Assembly (NCBI GenBank): GCA_910890315.1
Contig: CAJVGD010000042.1
Coordinates: 744,001-808,000 of the forward strand
Source of the DNA: Serendipita indica DSM 11827
Taxonomy: Eukaryota > Basidiomycota > Agaricomycetes > Sebacinales > Serendipitaceae
Length of the DNA stretch: 64,000 nt
Direction of reading: 5' to 3'
Shown here: piece by piece, positions 31,124 through 43,837 of the stretch
Numbering within the stretch: position 1 is the stretch's first letter
Layout of the letters: every line of letters begins with the position of its first letter
Notes under the pieces: model-generated
Databases searched by the model: none
Told to the model about the DNA's origin: nothing
What the model saw: the letters and a program-made list of their open reading frames with translations, nothing else
Made by a program: the position numbers and the translations under genes

Positions 31124-33415
31124 TTATTGGCTTGGAGGCGTATGATTGGGAATGTCTACGTTGGATAGCCAGATGATGGGATCGAGAAAATCAGCAGCAA
31201 AATCGATGGATGGAACTTCGTAACCGGTGAGAGGTAAATATGCCGAGACGCCCTGGTTTACCCCATGAGACGCCTGTGTGGGAGGATTATACGGTATGCT
31301 CTGTTGGAAAGGAGAATTGGTGGTATGGGACGATGCCGTGCCATTCGGGTTCAGGTAATATTCTTCATGTGGGTTGGTAGTTGATGGTCGCTCCGCTTTT
31401 TGTTTCTTCCACCGTCGTAGCATTGAAGACAGTCCTTGGGCATATCGTCCAGGCAGCGATGAGTCGCCAATGGCCAATCTTGCCAAGTGTGCACTTGTTC
31501 GTGCAATCAATGAGTCGTAATAGTCGGCCTTTGGCAGACCTTCTGGTCGGTATTTGAAGACTGTAACTTGGCACTGCATCAATACTGCTGCAGAGAAGGA
31601 GATGATGGTAAAAAGATGGTCGGGAGCCGTTGAGAGAAATGCAAGTTCGTGCGAATCATCGGGGAATGCTTGAAGCAATACTTGTTCGGCCATGGTGCAG
31701 ATTCGGTCAATGTATATAGAGAGTGCCGAGACTGTCTTGAGGATAGCTGGATTCGACTGCGCCACGCTGAAGGAATAGCCATTGAATCCGTCGACCCCAG
31801 GCAGTGCACTCAACAGCCCACAGGCGTGACTGAGGAACACGCAGCCTGCATAGTGTTCGTAGATTGAGAACATCCGGAATTCTGTGCAGGCTTGGGGATT
31901 ATCTCTGAATTCTTCACAAGTCCGCTCGGCAGTCGTTGCAATCCTATCGACATCATGCAGGATTGAGTCGACGGCTGCAATAAATGAATTGAGGCTTGCC
32001 ATCTCCTGAAGAGGTGGGTGAACTTTGTAGATCCTAAATACCACGCTTAGTGTCTCCAGATGATAGATGAGACATCTATCAGATGGCGATTCAGCGAACG
32101 TGGAGAGGACCGCGCTCAGATCTGACTCTGTCATGAATTGAGTCAAGCGAGGTTTGACAGAGCCTAGACTCATGGCAGTGTCATATGTCACTAGAGTGTA
32201 CCACTGGGATACCCATTGTCATCAGTTGAATAATTTCGGCGGGCAAAGGACCCACTACTCGGCATTTTTCGAGCGCCACCTCATACTCTGGATGGCCACT
32301 CTTATTCTCAGCTAATAGGCGTTTGACCTCTCCAGAAGCAAGATCTAGCCGAAGCTTTTGTGCCATTTGGACGGCTGTCGAAAGGAGGTGCCAACCATCC
32401 GGTACGTCAGGGTGCTGCCCTACACAGTTTCCACTCGGCAGAACGGAAGCCCAAAGCGATATAATGAGCAAAGCATGGATCGCATCAACCGTAGCAGATC
32501 TATTTATGTTGAGCTCAGGTTTCGGCGTAAATAGGGGCATACCTCGCGCTCATGGCTACATTCAATTGAGCCTGCAAGAGCTGGTGTATTTTCCTTTTAA
32601 CTTCTTCCTGGTTGGGAATTGTTGTCTTCAACCTGAGGGCCAGGGCGCACATTGCAGTAAAAGTGAAAGGGCGCTCGCAGGTCATCCTTTGAGACTTCAG
32701 GATTGGACTATAGAGGCAATGGTTGAAGCGCATTTCAAAACTGCAAACATTTAGCCGCCCACGCATATCCACCCTGTGCAGGCGTACATAGAGGTGAGCT
32801 CTGTGCTTTGCTCCTTGCTTATGATGCCAGCATCGATTGGATTGGTTAGGGGGTAAAGATTGGTAAGGGCTGGTGACTTGCGTAGGAGTTCTGCACTATG
32901 ATCTGCTGCCGCCGAGACTGGAGACGCTGAGATTGGTGAACTCGGGCTGTGCCCGTCATTAAGACGGGCGATTGCATCCAGAGAAGGAAGTCCAATCTTG
33001 CTCAAGACGAGCCGGAGAGCATCCTCCGTGACTCTTAGCCGCTCCTCGAGTCTGGCAATCGTCTCCCTATTATGGTCAATTGGATGACATCTCCTCCTGG
33101 AACGGCTTACTGAGGATCAATATTGATTTCTTTCCTTTTCAAGGACAGATTATTGGACTGTGTGCCATTCCCAACAGAAGCGCGAGAGGTGCTTGCTGCT
33201 TGCAAGTTTGCCTGAGCGTCGGCGTCGAATACACAGGGTGCTCCAATAGCTTTGCATCTGTGGCAGATGTCGTTGCTCGTCGTGAATTCACAACGCGCTT
33301 TCTGACGACGGCAAGTGTCACAAGAGCGCACTTTGCGACGCTTTGGTGCACGCTCCGCTTCGTTGCCGCCCTCCTTCGAGCTGTTGGCCGCACTCTCAAG
33401 ATCACGCTTTGTCAT
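31124..33415 (-). CDS. Zn2Cys6 fungal transcription factor
   Basis: The ATG at 33415 gives MTKRDLESAANSSKEGG. The binuclear zinc cluster KRRKVRSCDTCRRQKARCEF...CHRCKAIGAPC follows at about residues 25-60, with all six cysteines in CX2CX6C...CX2CX6C spacing. A short coiled region and a Ser/Pro-rich linker (SPSSPISASPVSAAAD) come next. The regulatory middle homology region includes ALLIISLWASVLP, DGWHLLSTAVQMAQKLRL and a long helical C-terminal half. The tail carries a potential acidic/hydrophobic activation segment (YEVPSIDFAADFLDPIIWLSN). The target genes are unknown. It is head to head with the S9 peptidase, 131 bases between starts, so the two may share control. Confidence 0.9.
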
Positions 33416-33546
33416 TCGATGGAGAAAGCTTGCTTGATGTTCCGCTTGGGATTTATGGCAGTTTTGCAGTAAACCAGATATCACGGGCGGGGTCTAGTTC
33501 TGTTTAGACTTCGGCTAGCATTTGATTGCCCACTACGACATCAGTC
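33416..33546. promoter_or_regulatory. Shared promoter of the Zn2Cys6 factor and S9 peptidase
   Basis: 131 bases between divergent ATGs. The CGG/CCG half-sites typical of Zn2Cys6 proteins were not seen as a clear pair. No TATA box. Confidence 0.4.
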
Positions 33547-35766
33547 ATGCCAAAGACTGCGCCTTACGGGACATGGAAGTCACCAATTGGTGCAGATTTA
33601 ATAACACAAAAGGTGTCTGCGAGTCGCAGGATTCCAAAATCATAGACCCTCATCTTGCCATAGGCTATATCCCTGAGCGACATCCTCGTTGATCCTGTGA
33701 CAAACGAACTATATCATCTCGAAGGACGTCCGTCTGAGGGAGGAAGGGTGGTCCTTGTACGATCCCACTCAAACGAGGATGCAGTAGGAAGCGACTGGAA
33801 TGTTCGGACCCAAGTCCATGAATACGGAGGAGGAGCAGCCACCGTATACGGTGGCGACAAGATATACTTTTCAGACTTTAAAAGCAAGCGTATCTTCATG
33901 ATCGACGGCAAGGCGGCACCCATTCCTGTTACGCCTGGTAAGACTATAGCTCTGGTCCTGTATCTACTTGATCTATCGCCACAGAGAATCCAAATCTGCG
34001 GTTTGCAAATATGGCCGTCTTCCCAGGTGACCCAAGGTTCATTGTGGCCGTTCAGGAAGACCATGCGAACCCTGCGCCAGCCGACGTCGTCAATACACTC
34101 GTCTCCATCGATTGTACCTCGCAGACAGTTACAACCCTCGCTTCTGGAGCAGACTTCTACTCGAGTCCTTGCTTCTCCCCCGATGGCCGGCACATAGCCT
34201 GGCTCGAATGGATCCATCCAGACATGCCGTGGGAAGGCTCTCAACTTCGTGTCGCCAAAATTTCAGTCAAGGAGACGACCTTGACAATAAGCGACGTACA
34301 GCATATCGCTGGAAAACCTGATACTTCCAGCGCAAACGAGCCCAATTGGCTCAACAACGATCGCTTGATATACCAATGCGATACCTCTGGCTTCTACAAT
34401 CCATACATCTACTCATTGGTCTCTGCAAAGTCTGAGCCTGCACTTCAAGAGCCTGTGTCGAACGACTTCTCCGACCCAGCATGGGTATTCGGTATGTCCA
34501 GAATGGCCGTCTTGGACGAAAACACCGTAGTGGTATCCCCAATTCATCAAGGATTCTCCAAACTGGCACTGATCCCTCTTGACAAAAAGAGTTTGGTAGA
34601 ACTAGAGTGCCCTTACACGTCCATCTCTTACGTCCGACGCTTGACCGCGACGTCAGTGGCAATGTCCGCAACAAAAGACGACAGCGCCACAGCCCTTGTT
34701 GTGGTAGACATTGCCAATCAGACCCCCGCATTCAAGGTTGTAAAGGAAACGTCAACCTTGGCTGCAACACTTCCACCCGGATACATATCCACTAGCCAGG
34801 CATTCGCTCTGAACAATGGAAATCTCTATACCATAGTCAATCTTCCAAAGAATGCCGACTATACCTCTACCCATGAAGAAAAGCCTCCAGCAGTGATTAA
34901 CATTCACGGAGGCCCAACAGCACGTGTCCCACCTGGATTATCCTGGATCACTCAATACTTTACCTCGAGGGGTTGGGCCTGGTAAGCCACTCCTCCCGCT
35001 ATTTGACCGATACTCAACGGATTCAGGGTAGATGTCAACTATTCAGGCTCATCTGGTTATGGACGTGAATATCAGTAAGGGCATTATTCTGCTTTATTGG
35101 TACTGACCAATATTTAGAGAGCGCCTACGCGGTCGATGGGGAGTAGCCGACGTATCGGATGCAGCTCTCGCCGTCAAGGAGCTTGGAGAGAAGGGCATTA
35201 TTGATCCAAAGCGAGCTGTCATTCGTGGGGCTCTGCAGGTATGAACCAAGGATTGCATCTCTCCCTCGTTCATCATACCTCTTAGGCGGCTTCACCGTAC
35301 TCATGGCTCTCTGCACGCCCGAGACTGCTGGGGTGTTCGCAGCAGGCAATTCTTTATATGGTGTCTCAGACCTCAATGCCCTCGTGGAGGATACCCACAA
35401 ATTTGAATCCCAATACCTCTTCAAACTGGTGGGCGGCACCCCCAAGGAAGTACCAGATGTCTATGCAGCTCGAAGTGCCGTCAACCACGCTGACCAAATT
35501 CAAGTCCCTCTCCTGGTACGAAGTTGCTCGAATCTTGTGAGATGACCCTTAAACGTTGTCAGATCCTGCAAGGTTCGGACGACCATGTCGTGCCACCAAA
35601 TCAGGCAGAAGCAATTGTCAAGAAAATTCGCGAAAAGGGAGGAGAAGTTGAATATATTGTCTTCGAAGGCGAGGGACACGGCTGGCGTCGCGCGGAGAAC
35701 GTCAAAGCGGCCTTGGAGAAGGAATGTCAGTTCTACGAAAAGGTATTCAACCTCACTCCAGATTGA
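33547..35766 (+). CDS. S9C-type prolyl oligopeptidase/acylaminoacyl peptidase, nucleophile motif disrupted
   Basis: Starts MPKTAPYGTWKSPIGADLI. The N-terminal beta-propeller shows repeated blades (RTQVHEYGGGAATVYGGDKIY, FSPDGRHIAWLEWIHPDMPW, EPNWLNNDRLIYQCD). The alpha/beta hydrolase domain has PPAVINIHGGPTA (oxyanion), VDVNYSGSSGYGREYQ, the catalytic Asp in LQGSDDHVVPP and catalytic His in FEGEGHGWR. The Ser motif, expected as RGGSAGGFTVL, is out of frame: attcgtggggctctgcag before the intron lacks one G. A donor at gtgggg (35225) would keep the frame but delete the Ser. So the protein is either inactive or truncated as read, or the sequence has one missing base. The last intron (gtacga...tcag) fits well. 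Confidence 0.88.
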
Positions 35767-36021
35767 AGCCACCAGCAAATTTCGACGTATTTTGTTAAAA
35801 TCAATACGTTTTACTTGGTATCTACAGATCACCTGCCATTGACAAGTGCATATAAGCAATGACTATGCCGCAAGTAGAGACGAAACAAAAGTGACATTAC
35901 ACGACAAGCCAACAATAATAAGCAGAGGATTGTGGGCATGAACCGCAGAGGAAATAGAAACATCATGGTGAAAGGCAATGACAGCTAATGGGCAATGCCG
36001 AGCAGAGAATATTCAATTTGG

Positions 36022-38701
36022 TCACGACGCGGCCCATATTTTGACTAAACCATCAGCACCTGCACTGGCCATGAACGGCAGGCTCGCATGGAACGCTATC
36101 CAAGACGCCTTCGTCTCCCTTTTGACGATGCTTTGTGTCTTCCTGTATGCATTGTTTCTGACCGAGTAAGTCCCAGAAGCGAACAGAATTGTCGTGGGAG
36201 CCAGAGGCGAGAACATGGCCAGACGGGTCCAAGGTCAAGGATGTGACAGCGTCCAAGTGCGTGAGCATTGACGTCGTACAGCTGAATGTCGTCAAGTCGA
36301 ACACTCGAATGTTTCTATCCTCGTATCCAACGACGAGCAGAGGGAGAGCCGGATGGGATACAACAGCGTTGACCACCGACACTTCTAAAAAGAGGTCAGA
36401 AACAGAGCATTTCAAGATGGCCCAGATGCTCACCTTTGGTCTCGCTCTCGAGCGCCGCAACCTCCTTTCCAGTCTCCACCTCGAAAATCTTGACAATCCC
36501 GTTTCGATACGCAACGGCAACCCATTTGAGATTGGTCTTGATGGCTTCTACCGCTGTCGCACCAATGACATCCGTCTCTGCCGATCCAGAGGCGACATCA
36601 ACGCCAACGCCGCCGTATCCCCAGCTCAGACGCAACGAGCCTGGGCGGCTTGTGCCGACATCCCAGACTTTGACCATTCCGTCTGCACCGCAGCTGACCA
36701 GGATGCTGCCTTCGCGCAAAAGTGCAATTCCCCAAACGGCATCGGTATGGCCCACGAGCTCCCCTTGCGATGTCGCCGCCTCGTATGGGGAATACGTTGT
36801 ATGCTGTGGAGGCGGTATCGCCCAAACTCTGATAGTCGAGTCGAGAGACGCAGAGTAGACGATACCATGATGCGGAGCGACAGCAAGGCTGGTGATAGAT
36901 GCAGAGTGACCGCGTAGTGTGACCTGGGGCTCGAGTTCGACGGTCCGACCAGCGCTTGCTGACGCCAGCTGAGCGGCATCCATTCGCCATATCTTGACAG
37001 TCAAATCATCACCTCCAGTCGCGAGGATCATCTCCTTTGGATGGAAGGCAAGCGCTCGTACAGCGTCGAGATGGCTAGATACTGTCAGAGAAAAGTCTGA
37101 CCATTCGGGCTCGAAACGCTTACTTTCTCAACGTCTTTCGCACCCTAAACTTTTTGCCATTATCTTCCGCCAAAGAGGCTGCATCCTCCTCGTCTTCATC
37201 TTCAATGGAAGCGCCGGGGATGCCAGAGCCATCGTCCGGGCCCAAACCAAGGTCCCATCCGGATGTACCGAGGCTGTGACCTCCCATTGCAGACATTGTA
37301 CTAGTGACTCCGCCGAGATAACCACCACCACCCATCTGGTTCTGGCGCATTGCGGCCTCTTCCTTTGCCTGTCTCAGCTTTTCACGCCACGCACCCGTAT
37401 CATCGGGACGGAATATAGCTGTCAGCTGCGTAGGCTCTTCATCTTGCTGCGAGCCTTCTCGTGGTGCCGTATTTGTGACGATTTGCGTGACTGCGTCACC
37501 AGGACGCGTCTCGGTGGGACCCATCATCGTTCCAGTGACCGTAGACCCGCTTTGAAGCGTTGTTATTCCAGAAGAAAAGAGGTTGGGTTTGTCGTTGGCC
37601 CCCATGGCTGGCATCCCACCGTTGACGAGAGGGAAGTCCTTATTCATAGGCTCTGGGAATCCTTTCTTTTGGCGTCCATTCATCCCATTATCACCACCAA
37701 AGTTGGGAAGGATTGGAATAGCAGGGCCGGTCTGCATAGGGGCACCAGCGGTAGCGCCGCCTTGCATAGGGGCGCCAGCAGCAGGATTCGGGTTATTGTT
37801 CACGTTGTTGAGGAGTGGCCGGTTCGGAAGGGGGTTCATGGCTTGTGGCGAGGTAAGATACGAGACTTCGAGCAGGCATTGCTTGAGATAGTCTCTGGCC
37901 CGGGCACGTGAACGAGCATCCCTACCCGGAGGTGGCTTCCCAAGCGCAATATTATTTGACGCAGCATTGACGTTTGCTGCCCAGTCTTTTGATCCCTGGT
38001 TTGCGGGTTTCGGCGCAGCGGCGTTGGTATTTGGGTTAGAACCTATCGAGAGACGGGCGTCATTGGGAAGAGCGACATCTGCACGGCAAAAGTGTGTGAG
38101 TGCCTAAAACTCGGGGGTATGGAGAATGAATTCACCTTCGCTGTGGGGAGAGTTTGAGCCGCTGCCTTCCTTGAGATGTGCAACAGCATCATGCTGAGGC
38201 TCATCCTTGACGGACGGAGGCTTTCCTGATGGTGCAGAGGCTCCTCCTTGCTGCAGTTGTTTCGACCTGGCGTCCGAGGAGAGTGAGAACAGAATTTGGA
38301 GAACTGCAGCCGTTTAGAGGGACAGGACGGACCGTTCGACTCGTAGGGCGTATTCCATCATCTTTACGCGTCTAAGAAGGTCTATTTTAATGTTTTCAAA
38401 TGACCGTCGCTCGCCCTCGAGGAGCGCAATGCGGGCCTGGCGTCGCAAAGGTCAGATTTGGGCGTATATCAACGAGAATGCGCGCAGAGGACGAGAAAGA
38501 CTGGTTACATACACGCATCTCTGCTCGCTCAATCTCCCACTCGTTGCGTTCGCGCTCATATCGCCGCCATTCCGTCTGGAGAAAGTGGAGAACGCCCGCA
38601 AGCGAAAGCTCGTTTGGGTTTGGAATCTGCTGCTGGGGCGGAGGAGGTGGAATCTGTGGCTGAGCATTGCCCAGCGGCATCTGCTGCTGGAGCGGGAGCA
38701 T
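36022..38701 (-). CDS. Striatin (STRIPAK scaffold, WD40)
   Basis: The N-terminus has a Gln/Pro tract then ELSLAGVLHFLQTEWRRYERERNEWEIERAEM, the striatin coiled coil with its caveolin-like start. The middle is low complexity with a Gly/Ala/Asn-rich stretch. The C-terminal WD40 propeller includes TGGDDLTVKIW, LRGHSASITSLAVAPHHGIVYS, LVGHTDAVWGIALLREGSILVSC and LTHLDAVTSLTLDPSGHVLASGSHDNSVRFWD. It ends in a final blade MASAGADGLVKIWAAS. Striatin recruits PP2A and GCK kinases and, in fungi, controls cell fusion, septation and sexual development. Stop at 36022-36024. Divergent from coatomer zeta, 171 bases between starts. Confidence 0.94.
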
Positions 38702-38872
38702 CGTGGTCGACGTCAGGTCAGAGTTTACAGTTTACCGCTGGCGACAAGGAGACATTAAACGGAGAGCGCTGATATAACAATATTTGATCATTTTTATCAG
38801 CTGAACAAGTAACAAACGCTTGCAAGTCGTCGAGCGAAAACTTTGAAACTCGACCACGACACCTGGCTCGCG
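38702..38872. promoter_or_regulatory. Shared promoter of striatin and coatomer zeta
   Basis: 171 bases between divergent ATGs. An AT-rich stretch (ttaaac and gatataacaatatttgatc, about 38755-38790) lies near the striatin side. No strict TATA for RET3 is seen. Confidence 0.4.
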
Positions 38873-39536
38873 ATGAATCTCTCGCTGTACTCTATCGCTG
38901 CATTTATCGTCATGGACACGGATGGACACCGTGTAATGGCAAAGTATTATCGTCCAAAGCATAATCCCCTGCTGCAGCCACTCCCAGACACCAAGCAGCT
39001 CACGACGCTCAAGGAGCAAAAGGCATTCGAAAAGGGTCTCTGGGAAAAGACCAAGAAACCAGGAGGTCAGTGCTCCATTTGCCCCCACGTACACATTCTG
39101 AACCTCTGAGCAGGCGATGTAATCATCTACGACTCGTATCTCGCTCTCTACAAGCACTCGTTGGATCTAATATTTTACCTGATCGGACCCCAGAGCGAAA
39201 ACGAGCTCATGCTTAGCGCCGCACTCAATGCCTATCTCGACGCGATTTCGATGCTGCTGAGGAACCAAGTAGAGAAACGATCGGTGCTGGAAAATCTGGA
39301 TATTGTCGTTCTCTGCTTGGATGAGACAATTGATGATGGGTACGTGCCACCTCTGTCTAGCATACGGGGTCTAATTGCTTGTCAGTATAATACTTGAAAC
39401 TGATTCAAGCGCAATCGCCTCCAGAGTCAGCAGGCCACGAGTGGAGACGTCGGAGATGATGCTCAATGAGCAGAGCATCATGAACGCGTATCAAACGGTC
39501 AAAGAAAGGATGCAAAGAGGCTTTGGTCCTTTCTAG
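38873..39536 (+). CDS. RET3: Coatomer zeta subunit (COPI)
   Basis: Three exons. The protein begins MNLSLYSIAAFIVMDTDGHRV and shows the longin-like zeta fold: KYYRPKHNPLL, EKGLWEKTKKPG, GDVIIYDSYLALYKHSLDL, FYLIGPQSENELML, LNAYLDAISMLLRNQVEK and ENLDIVVLCLDETIDDG. It ends MMLNEQSIMNAYQTVKERMQRGFGPF. It is a small subunit of the COPI F-subcomplex that coats vesicles going from Golgi to ER. Length is about 190 residues, normal for the family. Confidence 0.95.
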
Positions 39537-41276
39537 GAGAGCTGGCTGCCAACCGTGTTTGTAGCGCAATTAGGGTAATATTATGAAATTCACGTCCAAG
39601 TACGATAGATGTATACGCACTATCGTATTCAAAGATCCGTGTGGCCATGCTTGTGCAACCTGGACTCCGACCCTAGCACGCGCATCTCTACAATCTCCAT
39701 GAGCGATCTTAGAGTGTCACAGAACGCTTTCAAACTCGAGTGATTGCCGCCTTCAATTCGTTTTAGTTTTGGTTGCGGCATCGTGCTCATGTAGAACTGG
39801 TTTCCAAGTGCCAGCGTCATGACTTGCCCAAGAGATTACAAATATCAAGGTTTGTCGAGTCATTCACCTTGTGATTACAGCTCTGACTTGGTTGATGAGC
39901 GTGCGCAGACGTGATAACCACCCCGCTATACCAGGTACCTTGCCTACATTCAAGTTACACATAAAATGCATCAGCGGTTCTTTACCACGAAGAATGACGA
40001 CACAGGGCTGTCCTGCTCGCCTGATTCCACATTTGCGGGGAGGGTCTTCTCTTTGGGGATGCCACCATTTGAACGTCTTGCAGATCCTGATATCATACAA
40101 AATTCTTTTTCGACATCTATTCATGGGTTAAGATGCCGCCTCCAAGCCTCTCACCAGCCAGGTCCTCCGCCGCTTCCAAAGGGGTCTTTGACGTCAGGTT
40201 TGTCGGAGTTTGAAGAGTATAACGTGTTGAAAACGTCTATGTGACGTTTAAAGTTCACAACTGGCTCTTCATTTCGGGTGGATACCCATTTCAGTCATGG
40301 CGAATTTGGTGCAAGCATTTCAGACGCGACCGAGGACGAATCAAAACCAAAATTTTGTTGTCGGGGTCAGACCGACAATAACCGACGGCAGCAGTCTGTT
40401 ATCTCTCGTCCGCCGCCCCTTGGCCACACAAAGTACGCGAAAGGTGGCTGCGAGTGTCGTAAAGGTTTGGCGCGCGTCATTCCACCAAGACCGTGAGCCA
40501 TGTGTCGTGTATTTGGATCCACTGGGAACCTGTCCCCGTCCTCTAGTTTTCCTGTGTGCGGGCGGGGGGATGTACTAACCTCGTCGATTGGTCGGAAGTT
40601 TTCTCCGCTCCAATGCTTATCCAATCCCAAGTAAATTCCCGTAGGGACAGGGACCCTGTACAGCCAACATCAATCATTTGCGGGGATTGGAAGACGTCTA
40701 GTGGATCTCTGCTGTGCGCAACCTCTTTCACGAGAATTGGTTATTAAGAAGCCATGATCAATTGATACGCGGCTTCACGCAACGTGTGCATCGTATACCG
40801 TGGCTTGGGAGGTCCTGGACAGATTTGGGGGCGGCCATTTGATGCTGTCTTTATCGGTGAGCTCGATCTCGATGCAGACGACCATACGAGGGCAACTAAG
40901 AGCCCCACCGTTCCACGATAATGCCCACTCTTGGGGCGGGAGTGCCCAAGAAGAACCGCCGCGCCAGTAGGGAGGTGCGAGAATGCGCCTGGACCCACTC
41001 TCGAGACTGCCGCGCTCGGCGACGAGGACAATGAGCACGAAAACGGCAGTGGCATCTCCAATGACCCGTGCGTGAGTTGCTGTCCGCCACTCACGATCAA
41101 AGCCGGCAATGGCCGTGACAGATGGGGGGAATGGCTTCGCGACGCATCAGGGGGCTTTACTAAAACTTCTAACGAGTATTTATTTCTACAAAATGTCATG
41201 GCTTTTGACTCTTGGGAACCTTTCGTGAGAAGACCCACTGCCCATCAAACTTGGACCGCCCCTCTACCGACCGCGC
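39537..41276. other. Gene-poor stretch of 1.7 kb
   Basis: The longest gap in the window after the GST region. Scattered minus-strand fragments look faintly protein-like: QFYMSTMPQPKLKRIEGGNH at about 39630-39820 and KVPGIAGWLSRLRTLINQVR at about 39870-39950. They cannot be joined into an intact frame and match no family I know. The 40.9-41.2 kb part is GC-rich and is probably the promoter region of the CBM21 gene. No RNA gene or mobile element recognised. Confidence 0.45.
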
Positions 41277-43837
41277 ATGCCATACCTCTCGCCATCGTCG
41301 TCTATGGCGTCGACAACGGAAACAATTGAAAAGGAAGATGCTCCCCGTATCTCCCACCGTAGAACACGCTCAGCAGCCGCCACCTTTTCTACCGAGGCAT
41401 CTGGACCAGGCGCGTTTACGCCATTGACCGGCCTCCCGCGACGACAACGACAGTTTGAGAAGCGAACACTGTTCCAAATCGCTCCAGACGACGACGATGA
41501 GCTCGAGACGGCGCCCCCACTGCCCACACCGCAACCCCCAACTCCCCCAGCTCAGCTAGACAAATCTCGCGCGCCCCAGATAACGCTTGCAGAGACACCC
41601 GCAACGCCCCCCGTGTCTGATATTCCATTTCCAACTAGTGTGCGTATTTTTCATCTCATGCTGCAGGCGTGCGATGGGCTTTGAAGTTGGCCATATTGTC
41701 ACGCCATGCCAGCGACGGACAAGAGTGAGACGCTAAAAAGATGCCGCTGTGGGCATTCTCTATCGGAGATATAGTTCACACACGCTCAGAACTCCGCGGT
41801 CGACGTCGGGCCACTGGCTCCAACGAACACGGCAGCTCATCTCAGCTGCGCCGACGTCGTCGACAGCCCGCCCAGTCCCGCCGCTCGGCTCACGTCGCCT
41901 CTTTGAACCCGATCACTGACTGTGTTGCATTATTTTTTCTTTGCAGTCCACATCTGAGGCCCCGATTCCATTTCCCAGCTTGTGAGTTGATCAGTGCCCT
42001 CTTCTTGATTCCTTCGGTTCTGACCCGACAATCAAATCTCAGTGACCGACACGATATTCCGGCTTCTAGATCTTCATCCATCTCGCGCACCGGCTCAACT
42101 CCCATCGTCCTGGCCAACGGCAAGCCGCTGAAGCCATCGCTCAAATCGTCGCTGTCATCCCCCCATATTGGTGATTGGCGCTCACAGCACCCACGTTCCA
42201 AATCGGAACCTCCGACCCCATCGGGAACAAAGAGCGTTCATTTCCCAGAACGAAAGGATAATTTAGAAAGCGTAGTCGTGTTTGAAAAGACTGCACGGCC
42301 ACGCGCTGTGAGCGGCAATGCCGATGATACGGAGACAGAGACCGAGGGATACGATTCGCCGGCGAACGCTGCGGTGCTTTCCGGTGGCAGCTATTTTCCT
42401 CCCGTCGACCCCAATCAGCTTGGAATCGAGATTGACGGCTCGTTGTCGTCCCCCGTTCCCACCAAGGAGCCATCTGCATTCGCAAACGTCCACGTCGAGA
42501 CCCTCGTGTTTCCCCGCACACGACCGCCAACGCTTCGAGGCTCGATACTTGTCAAGAATGTCGCATTTGAAAAGTCGGTGGCACTGCGTTTCACTCTCGA
42601 CAACTGGCAGACGACGAGCGAGGTTGTGTGCAAATATGTGTGCTCCCTCCCGTCTCTTCCTTCCCCCTTCCCTCCTGATCGTGCCTCGCCTGGCGTGCCA
42701 ACGCTTACTTGGGACCGTTTTTCGTTTTTGGTAAGATTGGAGGACGTGGAGAGAAAATTGGCCGAGCGGACCATCTTTTTCGCCGCACGCTACCAAGCCT
42801 CTGGTGTTGGTGAATGGTGGGACAACAATAATGGTGCCAACTACAAGCTCGTCTTCAAAAAGATTGCATCTGGTAACAAGCCAACCCCGTCGCAATCCAA
42901 GCCTAGCCCCTTGAGGTACAATATGGGCGATGGCCCAAAGAGGATGTTCCCAGATCTCGATTTGCGTCCGTCGACAATGTCTGTGGCATCCGACGAGGTC
43001 ATTCCGCCTCTCAGGCTCAAGAAACCGTTCCATGGGGCGAGTGCGTCCCTCTCGTCGAAAGGATCCGTCTCGTCCCCAATCATCACCAACGTGAACGCTG
43101 TCACTTCGCCACCGCCGGGTCCCCAAACGTCGCAGATGGGAGCCCACAATCGATCCGCGTCCACGTCTTCCATCACGTCTAGCGGAAGCTCTGGTAGCTT
43201 GCGCTTGTCCAACTATGCATCGCCTACATCCCCTGTGATCCCGGTCAGTGGTCCGACGAAACGAGAACCGATCAACGTTGGACCAATCGTTGGTGGACAA
43301 CCCATCACGTCTCCCCCACCCTCCGCGACTGCCGAACCGACGACGAATGGTCTAGGTGTGCCCACGCCCAATGGACCATCATTGTTGCAGAGAAGGTCAC
43401 CGACCAACAGCCTCGCTTCGACCTTGACGACCCCAGTCTCTGCTGGTGGGCCCATTACGCCCGCAACGCCAAACGGAACCGCCCTACTTCCTCAAACTCA
43501 GGGCGGCGATAAGACCCCTTCGGCTACGAATGACAAGACGCCGTCCACGACGTCTTATGGGGGCAATCGGATGTCGTACCCGTTTAATACAGACAGTTCG
43601 TACGCTGCGCTGGTGGAAAAATGGTGTTTCCACCAGTCACCGCCACCGCCGGCTCATCTTGGCGGCTCCACGCTTGACGGGAGTCCATCCTCCGAAGTCT
43701 CGACTCCCGGATTAGGATCCGAGCTTCCGGTTCACACTACGACCAAAGCATTCCAGTCGACGGCGTCCGGCTATGGATCCGGCTATGGCTATGGACACCA
43801 TCAGGTCCTTGGCAAGCCTTTGACGCTCAAACCCTGA
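41277..43837 (+). CDS. PP1 glycogen-targeting subunit (CBM21 domain)
   Basis: The frame opens MPYLSPSSSMASTTETIEK; the inner Met at 41304 is an alternative start. The N-terminal third is Ser/Pro-rich. It contains the PP1 docking motif KSVHF within GTKSVHFPERKDNLESVVVF. A CBM21 carbohydrate-binding domain follows: VHVETLVFPRTRPPTLRGSI, VKNVAFEKSVALRFTLDNWQ and WDRFSFLVRLEDV, ending EWWDNNNGANYKLVFKKI. The rest is low complexity. This order matches Gac1/Pig-type regulators, which bring PP1 to glycogen to activate glycogen synthase. A ~300-400 base intron region, holding a small exon STSEAPIPFPS, separates the first exon from the rest; that makes it long for this window. Confidence 0.88.

Noticed and set aside
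40744-41238. 164-codon minus-strand open frame in the gene-poor gap
   Set aside because: Low-complexity Ser/Pro/Arg composition in a GC-rich stretch; no domain or splice context.
42263-43300. 345-codon open frame antisense to the CBM21 gene
   Set aside because: Arg-rich with no domain. The sense strand carries a clear CBM21 domain.
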